A stretch of DNA of 29,104 bases from assembly GCA_937923255.1 (NCBI GenBank), contig CALAIL010000057.1:1-29104 (forward strand), written 5' to 3'. Numbering within the stretch: position 1 is the first letter of the stretch; each line of letters opens with the position of its first letter. Positions 26,002 to 29,104 of this stretch are shown here, piece after piece. This stretch comes from an uncultured Propionivibrio sp. Its GTDB lineage: Bacteria; Pseudomonadota; Gammaproteobacteria; Burkholderiales; Rhodocyclaceae. The notes under the pieces are model-generated. The model had not been told where the DNA came from. It did not search any database and saw nothing but the letters and a program-made list of their open reading frames with translations. The position numbers were made by a program, and so were the translations under genes.

Positions 26002-27555
26002 ATGATCAAGCGTATTCTCTTTCAGGACACTACTTTCCGCGATGGATTCCAGTCCATCTTCGGCGCGCGCGTGCTGACCAAGGATTTTATTCCCGCCGTA
26101 GAAGCGGCGGTAGACGCCGGCATTACGCATTTCGAGTCGGGCGGCGGCGCGCGCTTCCAGGCGCCTTTCCTCTATTGCGGTGAATCGGCCTTCGACATGA
26201 TGGACACGTTCCGCAAGGCGGTCGGCCCGGATGTCCGCCTGCAAACGCTGGCGCGCGGCATCAACGTCGTTGCGCTTGAGCAGCAGCCGGCCGACATGAT
26301 CGATCTGCACGCCAAGATGTTCAAGAAACACGGCATTACCCGCATCCGCAATTTCGATGCGCTCAACGATGTCAATAATCTGATTTATTCCGGAAAATGC
26401 ATCGTTGACGCGGGCCTGGAGCACGAAGTCGTCGTGACCATGATGGAACTGCCGCGCGGTTGCTCGGGCGCGCACGATCCGGCGTTCTACATCAAGGTGC
26501 TGCGCCAGATTCTCGATGCCGGGGTGCCCTATACCAGCGTCTGCTTCAAGGATGCCTCGGGGACTTCCAACCCGCGCAAGGTGTACGAAACCTTCAAACA
26601 AGCGCGCAAGCTGCTTGGCGACAAGGTTGAGCTGCGTATCCATAGCCACGAAACCTGCGGCACCGGCCTGGCGCAATATCTGGCAGCCATCGAGGCCGGT
26701 TGCGACGGCGTCTGTGTGGCGCGCGCGCCGCTTTCTGGCGGCACTTCGCAGCCGGATCTATTCTCGCTCTGGCACGCGCTCAAGGGCACTGACTACGATC
26801 TCGGTATCGATATCGATAAGCTCATGGAAGCCAACCGCATCGCCAAGGAATGCTTTAAGGATTATGAGTTTCCGCCGGAAGCGCTGGGCGTCGACTCGGA
26901 AGTGATCTTCAGCCCGATGCCGGGCGGCGCGCTCACCGCCAATACGCTGATGATGCGTGAGAACAAGACCTTCCACCTGTATCCGAAAGTCATCGAGGCG
27001 ATGTCCGAATGTGTGGCGCGCGGCGGCTTCGGCACTTCGGTGACGCCGGTATCGCAGTTCTACTTCCAGCAGGCCTACGCCAACGTGCTGATGGGCAAGT
27101 GGGAAAAAATGACTGACGGCTACGGCAACATGGTGCTCGGTTATTTTGGCAAAACGCCGGTGGCGCCCGATCCGGAAATTGTCAAGATTGCCTCGGAACA
27201 GCTCAAGAAGCCCGTGTTTACGGGCGACCCGATCAAGGATCTCGAACCGGGCATTCCCAAGGCGAGAAAACTGCTTGAGGAAAATGGCCTGCCGGTGACC
27301 GACGAAAATATCTTCATCATCGGCGCTTTTGCCACCAAGGCGGGCAACAAGGGGCTGGATTTTCTCAAGGGCAATTTTAAGATTGCCGTGCCGAAGAAAG
27401 ACCCGAACAAGGCGTCTGCCCCTGCCGCTGCGCCTGTTCCTGCGCCCGCGCCTGCCCCAGCACCCGCTCCCGCGCCGGCAGATTTTGGTGGCAATCTCTA
27501 CCACGTATCGATTGGCGGCCAGGCATTCGACGTGCGTGTCCGGTCAGAAGACTAA
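26002..27555 (+). CDS. Biotin-dependent carboxyltransferase (PycB/OadA-like) lacking the biotinyl domain
   Basis: A 517-residue protein of the DRE-TIM metallolyase type used by pyruvate carboxylase and oxaloacetate decarboxylase alpha subunits. The barrel starts FQDTTFRDGFQS (metal Asp9). It has RNFDALNDVNNL, the carboxylated Lys183 in CFKDASGTSNPRK, and the metal histidines 214 and 216 in IHSHETCG. The PYC_OADA domain follows (EVIFSPMPGGALTAN). A Pro/Ala linker at about 471-494 precedes only 23 more residues ending VRVRSED. The biotin-acceptor domain with its AMKM motif is absent, and no such motif follows downstream. It must use a separate carrier protein, be degenerate, or act otherwise. 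Start ATG 26002 follows GAGGG. Substrate unresolved. Confidence 0.85.
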   Translation: MIKRILFQDTTFRDGFQSIFGARVLTKDFIPAVEAAVDAGITHFESGGGARFQAPFLYCGESAFDMMDTFRKAVGPDVRLQTLARGINVVALEQQPADMIDLHAKMFKKHGITRIRNFDALNDVNNLIYSGKCIVDAGLEHEVVVTMMELPRGCSGAHDPAFYIKVLRQILDAGVPYTSVCFKDASGTSNPRKVYETFKQARKLLGDKVELRIHSHETCGTGLAQYLAAIEAGCDGVCVARAPLSGGTSQPDLFSLWHALKGTDYDLGIDIDKLMEANRIAKECFKDYEFPPEALGVDSEVIFSPMPGGALTANTLMMRENKTFHLYPKVIEAMSECVARGGFGTSVTPVSQFYFQQAYANVLMGKWEKMTDGYGNMVLGYFGKTPVAPDPEIVKIASEQLKKPVFTGDPIKDLEPGIPKARKLLEENGLPVTDENIFIIGAFATKAGNKGLDFLKGNFKIAVPKKDPNKASAPAAAPVPAPAPAPAPAPAPADFGGNLYHVSIGGQAFDVRVRSED

Positions 27556-27632
27556 GCAACGTTCCGGCCGGGCACATCGGCGGACGTTTTATCTTCATTT
27601 CGCGGCGTTTCTGGAACACCGCGCCGCTCGAT

Positions 27633-27659
27633 AAGGCTCCCCCTGCGGGAGCCTTTTTT
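27633..27659 (+). terminator. Intrinsic terminator after the carboxyltransferase gene
   Basis: GGCTCCC and GGGAGCC pair around a five-base loop, followed by TTTTTT. It lies about 80 bases after the stop codon and just 17 bases before the next gene, so the flavin reductase-like gene is either read through or has its own promoter. Confidence 0.88.
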
Positions 27660-27675
27660 CCAGGAACCGTTTTCT

Positions 27676-28320
27676 ATGCAGATCGATCCGTCCCAACATT
27701 CCGGAGCCGACAATTACAAGCTGTTAAGCAATCTGGTCGTGCCGCGCCCGATTGCCTGGGTGAGCACCCTGGGCGAACACGGCCTCGTCAATCTTGCGCC
27801 GTTCAGCTTTTTTAATGCCGTCAGCGCCGCACCGATGTATGTGATGTTCAGCGTCATGCAAAACGAGTCCGGCGTGCCAAAGGATACGGAACGCAACGTG
27901 CGGGCGCGGAAGGAATTTGTCGTCAATCTGGTGACGGAAGACCTGCTCGATGCGATGAATCTTTCGGCCGCCGACTTTCCGCCGGACATCAGCGAGGTGG
28001 ACGTGGCCGGCCTGCATTGCGCGCCGTCGGTCAAGATGGCGACCCCGCGTATTGCCGAAGCCAAAGTGAGCTTGGAATGTTCGCTGTACAGCGAGCAGCC
28101 ATTGGGCCATTACACGATGTTCATCGGCGAAGTGCTCATGTTCCATGTCGCCGATGAGCTGCTCGGCCCGCGCCTGCGCGTCAATGGTTTTGCGCCGCTG
28201 GGCCGTATGGGATCGCCGTCGATGTACTGCCGCACGACGGATGCCTTCAATACAGCGCGCATCAGCTACGCGCAGTGGCTGGAGAAGAACGCTGGCACGC
28301 CGCCGGCGGACGGGGTCTGA
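27676..28320 (+). CDS. Flavin reductase-like FMN-binding split-barrel protein
   Basis: A 214-residue protein of the flavin reductase-like family (DIM6/NTAB). The N-terminal half carries NYKLLSNLVVPRPIAWVSTL, where VPRPIAWVST is the family signature, then NLAPFSFFNAVSAAPMYVMFS and KDTERNVRARKEFVVNLVTED, which hold the FMN. These proteins usually bind FMN and use NAD(P)H to supply reduced flavin, but many members are uncharacterised and there is no partner oxygenase nearby. AGGA lies 10 bases before the ATG at 27676. The gene stands directly after a terminator and before convergent ubiK. Confidence 0.9.
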   Translation: MQIDPSQHSGADNYKLLSNLVVPRPIAWVSTLGEHGLVNLAPFSFFNAVSAAPMYVMFSVMQNESGVPKDTERNVRARKEFVVNLVTEDLLDAMNLSAADFPPDISEVDVAGLHCAPSVKMATPRIAEAKVSLECSLYSEQPLGHYTMFIGEVLMFHVADELLGPRLRVNGFAPLGRMGSPSMYCRTTDAFNTARISYAQWLEKNAGTPPADGV

Positions 28321-28434
28321 TTGGGAAGATGCGTGGGCTGCCGGCGCCTGCCGGTGCGCCTGTCCGGGCGGTGGGTATAAGCCGTGTCGGGTGCTGGGCT
28401 GAAGCCGTCGGGCAGGTTGCCTGGCGCGCCGGAT

Positions 28435-28484
28435 AAGGTATCTGACAAGGTGTCAGACAATGTGTAGGCAAGGTGTCGGAAAGG
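28435..28484. repeat. Short imperfect 11-12-bp tandem repeat
   Basis: Four copies of AAGGTGTCAGAC-like units are read in a row (AAGGTATCTGAC, AAGGTGTCAGAC, AATGTGTAGGC, AAGGTGTCGGA). TCTGACA and TGTCAGA at 28441-28457 also form a 7-bp hairpin with a 3-base loop. It lies between the convergent 3' ends of the flavin reductase-like gene and ubiK. Confidence 0.55.
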
Positions 28485-28486
28485 CG

Positions 28487-28756
28487 CTATTCCGAGTTGT
28501 GGGTGGGGGCCGTTTTTTCTTCTCCCAAGGCTTGCTCCATTTGCGCCACGCGGGTTTCCAGCGCCTGGAGGTTGGCGCGCGTGCGTTGCAGTATGTTGGC
28601 CTGCACGTCGAATTCCTCGCGCGTCACGAGGTCGAGCCGGGTAAACACGCCGGAAAGCAGGGCGCGGATGTTTTTTTCGATGTCGGCGGCCGGGCTGGCG
28701 GCGATGACGGCGCTCAAGTGCTTGCTGAGTTCGTCGAAGAATTTGGAGTCGATCAT
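28487..28756 (-). CDS. ubiK: Ubiquinone biosynthesis accessory factor UbiK (BMFP domain)
   Basis: UbiK assists the soluble lipid-hydroxylation complex of ubiquinone synthesis together with UbiJ. The 89-residue protein is all-helical: MIDSKFFDELSKHLSAVIAASP, then EKNIRALLSGVFTRLDLVTREEFDVQ, and the C-terminal coiled coil LQALETRVAQMEQALGE. The DLVTREEFDVQ segment is the family's best marker. Length matches (about 80-100). No good ribosome site is visible before the ATG at 28756. In many betaproteobacteria a ubiK gene precedes comM directly on the same strand, but here two plus-strand genes separate them. Upstream, at 28880, a repeat array begins. Confidence 0.93.
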   Translation of the reverse strand: MIDSKFFDELSKHLSAVIAASPAADIEKNIRALLSGVFTRLDLVTREEFDVQANILQRTRANLQALETRVAQMEQALGEEKTAPTHNSE

Positions 28757-28879
28757 GGCGGCGCTTTCAGTGGGGAGCGGAACGAAAAGAGTCGGAAAAG
28801 CAGCGGCAAAGAGTCTAGCACACGCCTTCTTCCGGCCGGCGACACGCCGGCTACTGGCTGACAGGTATCGCCGGCGTCC

Positions 28880-29092
28880 GCATGGATAAAGGGTTTCAGA
28901 GCACCCTTCGGAACCCCGCGTGGATAGGGCGTTTGCGGGCAGGCACCTCTGGAACCCTTATAAATAAAGGGCTTCAGGGTAGTGGTGCCGGAGATGCCCT
29001 GTTTACAAGGAGTTTACGGGCACCTCCTCTGAAACGCCCTAAATACGCGGGCTAGCGGGTAGGCGCTCGGAAGAACCTAAAAACAAGGATTG
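28880..29092. repeat. Tandem array of 40-bp palindromic monomers (array F)
   Basis: Units start at 28908, 28948, 28988, 29028 and 29067, preceded by a partial unit at 28880. Centres in order are GCATGGATAA, GCGTGGATAG, TTATAAATAA, CCTGTTTACA, CCTAAATACG, CTAAAAACAA. The middle four repeat the order of units 129-288 in array A, and I count 36 of 40 identities between the first units of each block (129-168 and 28908-28947). It runs up to the window end, so its true extent is unknown. It lies upstream of ubiK. Confidence 0.85.
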
Positions 29093-29104
29093 AAAGGATT
29101 GTTT

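Overview
The window is a GC-rich stretch of a proteobacterial chromosome, most likely betaproteobacterial. Supporting clues are an H-NS protein of the short TWSGKGRKPAW type, a perfect CIRCE operator in front of rpoH, comM and ubiK on the same strand, and a 445-residue class I glutamate dehydrogenase. I cannot place it to genus. Twenty-three protein genes are supported. No rRNA, tRNA, CRISPR array, phage or intact insertion sequence is visible.

Layout. 1-623 holds repeats only. 624-5524 (minus strand) is a four-gene sugar-type ABC importer: permease, binding protein, two-domain ATPase, permease. 5766-12040 is a cobalamin late-pathway region: cobQ, then cobU facing it, then cobT-cobS-cobC. It covers corrin amidation, activation of cobinamide, the lower base, joining, and phosphate removal. 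An AT-rich patch with an H-NS gene (7278-8320) and a hypothetical membrane-associated protein gene split cobQ from the rest. 12041-12807 is a convergent gap packed with repeats. 12808-17161 (minus) carries a YeiH-type permease, cca and the lytic transglycosylase slt. Divergent from slt is 5-formyltetrahydrofolate cyclo-ligase, whose stop codon lies in a repeat. It converges on gdhA. 20617-21468 is rpoH with CIRCE upstream and a small coiled-coil gene divergent from it. 22659-25396 (minus) is a Bcr/CflA-type exporter and comM. 26002-28320 (plus) is a biotin-dependent carboxyltransferase lacking its biotin domain, and a flavin reductase-like gene. ubiK (minus) follows, then another repeat array to the window end.

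The most unusual content is not a gene. Five intergenic places share two interleaved repeat families. One is a tandem, strictly phased 40-bp monomer that is itself a degenerate palindrome and is ordered into roughly 160-bp higher-order blocks. The other is a 65-112 bp element with terminal inverted repeats of the ATAGCGGCT type, resembling a MITE or REP-like element, repeatedly embedded in or next to the 40-mers. The 40-bp period is not a multiple of three, so the arrays are not coding. I do not recognise the 40-mer family, and it is the best candidate here for something undescribed.
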